A DNA stretch of 15,389 nt from Bacteroidaceae bacterium. GTDB lineage: Bacteria; Bacteroidota; Bacteroidia; Bacteroidales; Bacteroidaceae. A model generated the notes under the pieces. It worked only from the letters and a program-made list of their open reading frames with translations. It searched no databases and had not been told where the DNA came from. Where the stretch lies: the NCBI GenBank assembly GCA_016302965.1, contig JAEDMP010000058.1, positions 1 to 15,389 of the forward strand, written 5' to 3'. A program made the translations under genes and the position numbers. This document shows, piece by piece, positions 14,429-15,389 of the stretch (positions are counted from its first letter, which is position 1; the number at the start of each line of letters is the position of its first letter).

Positions 14429-14806
14429 ATGAAGACCCGGTATATGATATGGTTGCTCTTGCTCATCCTCACCCCCATCAGGATGATGGCAGAGACTGTT
14501 GGCCACAGCCCCGTGACCGACAGGAAGGACTGTCTTGCCCAGGTTTCTGAGAACGATTCACACCGGAAGGCGGCAGCCACCTTTGAGGATTATGCCTCAT
14601 CGATGCGCCTCAGCCTGTCGCGCCCCCAGCGTGTTGTCCCCTATTCTGGGACTGCAGGCGGCAAAGGCACCGCCCGTCTTCTCGCTACATATCCCCCCAA
14701 TCCTTACCACCTCCCTTATTTCTGTCAGAGGCAGAAGCGCCTTTCGCTTCCGCCAGTAGTCTCACGCGATTACTATGTCATCGCCCTGAGACGCCTTCTG
14801 TGTTAG
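14429..14806 (+). CDS. hypothetical secreted protein, 125 residues
   Basis: I do not recognise this protein. Residues 1-22 look like a signal peptide: basic MKTR, a hydrophobic core YMIWLLLLILTPI, and RMMAE with a likely cleavage after MMA. The rest is soluble, basic and rich in Arg, Ser and Pro (LSLSRPQRVVPYSG at 61-74, then a Tyr/Pro-rich YPPNPYHLPYFC), with Cys near residues 35, 99 and 125. Without a second membrane segment it is probably periplasmic or exported. The strong promoter directly upstream supports it as a real gene. The ATG lies within a few bases of the predicted transcription start; the alternative ATG at 14444 would lose the basic N-terminus of the signal peptide. Another unknown gene follows after 108 bases. 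Confidence 0.65.
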   Translation: MKTRYMIWLLLLILTPIRMMAETVGHSPVTDRKDCLAQVSENDSHRKAAATFEDYASSMRLSLSRPQRVVPYSGTAGGKGTARLLATYPPNPYHLPYFCQRQKRLSLPPVVSRDYYVIALRRLLC

Positions 14807-14914
14807 TACTTTATTATCCTTGCTGCTCTTTTTTTTCGTCCGGAGAAGATCCATCGGTATCTTCCCCCATTACATGTATTCCTTTATTCAATAACAGACA
14901 AAACACAGACATTC

Positions 14915-15316
14915 ATGACAAAAATCAAGAAAATGGAGATGGCACCGGCCATCGCCAACAACAGCCATATCACCATCCGTCATCATCTTTTCGGGCTCGT
15001 GGAGTCCGCAGTCTATAACCCAACGGAAAGTCCTGTCAAGGGTGCCACCTTTGAATACACGGTACACAACGGCGAACAACTATCGAAGTTGCTCGACTCC
15101 CAGCCTCAGGAACTGGACAGCCGGATGCAGCCAGCATGCCCCATACGCCATATTCCCGTAGGCAACATCCGCGCTGAAGTATGCTATTCGGCCGACCACC
15201 AGTTTCTGGCCATTCTGCTGCTGCAGTTTATCAACTTCGAATACCGTCCGAGAGGCGAAGTACGTATACTCACGGGAACTGAAGCCGAAGCGGCGTCACG
15301 CCTTTTCCCCATTTGA
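14915..15316 (+). CDS. hypothetical protein, 133 residues
   Basis: I do not recognise this protein and assign no function. It has no signal peptide and begins with a basic segment (MTKIKKMEM). The middle alternates short polar and hydrophobic stretches suggesting beta structure (HITIRHHLFGLVESAVYNP, GATFEYTVHNGEQL), and residues about 95-110 (HQFLAILLLQFINFEYRP) are hydrophobic but too short and mixed to be a sure membrane span. Cys residues are few. It follows the secreted-protein gene by 108 bases, in which only an imperfect -7 match (TATCCTTG, 14815-14822) is seen, so it may share that gene's promoter. A strong terminator 32 bases after the stop supports a real transcript end here. The alternative ATGs at 14933 and 14939 cannot be excluded. 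Confidence 0.6.
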   Translation: MTKIKKMEMAPAIANNSHITIRHHLFGLVESAVYNPTESPVKGATFEYTVHNGEQLSKLLDSQPQELDSRMQPACPIRHIPVGNIRAEVCYSADHQFLAILLLQFINFEYRPRGEVRILTGTEAEAASRLFPI

Positions 15317-15347
15317 CATTCTGCCACGTGCATCAAGTCTCCTCATC

Positions 15348-15386
15348 AAGTTGGATTCTTCGGAAAGCGAAGAGTCCAACTTTTTT
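15348..15386 (+). terminator. intrinsic terminator at the right edge
   Basis: AAGTTGGA (15348-15355) pairs with TCCAACTT (15375-15382), a T-G wobble follows, and TCTTCG (15357-15362) pairs with CGAAGA (15368-15373), closing a GAAAG loop. Six Ts (15381-15386) follow. It closes the two-gene unit at 14429-15316. Confidence 0.88.
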
Positions 15387-15389
15387 GGT

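Overview
The window looks like a chromosomal segment from a member of the Bacteroidales, most likely Prevotella/Segatella or a close relative. Evidence: the gene set (type 3-like prolyl-tRNA synthetase, fused FTCD, long-form urocanase), repeated matches to the Bacteroidetes promoter pattern (TTG/TTTG, about 20 bases, TAnnTTTG), and near-absence of Shine-Dalgarno sequences. I see no rRNA, tRNA, CRISPR array, insertion sequence, phage gene or integration site. Species identity is inference.

Layout. At the left edge on the minus strand lies the first two thirds of valS, cut by the window end, preceded by proS (1-3310). A short divergent promoter region separates proS from a plus-strand pair: a glycine-zipper OmpA-like lipoprotein and the peptidoglycan transglycosylase mtgA (3443-4873), followed by an intrinsic terminator. 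A 313-base intergenic stretch carries repeats, a palindrome, a good leftward promoter match and the promoter of a WalJ/YycJ-like metallo-beta-lactamase-fold gene (5187-5990). That gene converges on a small conserved hypothetical (6038-6409); the hairpin between them includes the last codons of the first gene.

The centre (6481-13024, minus) is a compact histidine-degradation operon transcribed ftcD-hutU-hutH-hutI. HutH deaminates histidine to urocanate, HutU hydrates it to imidazolonepropionate, HutI opens the ring to formiminoglutamate, and the bifunctional FtcD moves the formimino group to tetrahydrofolate and deaminates it, giving glutamate, ammonia and 5,10-methenyl-THF. No hutG and no histidine transporter or hut regulator is present here. 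The roughly 125-base leader of the operon holds a palindrome at the predicted transcription start, two tiny overlapping ORFs and a possible long-range stem.

The right end has a family-2 glycosyltransferase (minus), divergent from two unrecognised small plus-strand genes, the first with a signal peptide and an almost leaderless promoter arrangement, closed by a strong terminator at the right edge.

Most of the window is ordinary core metabolism. The observations most worth following are the hut leader, the leftward promoter behind mtgA, the terminator embedded in a coding end, and the two unknown genes at the right edge. I found no clear evidence of a new multi-gene system.
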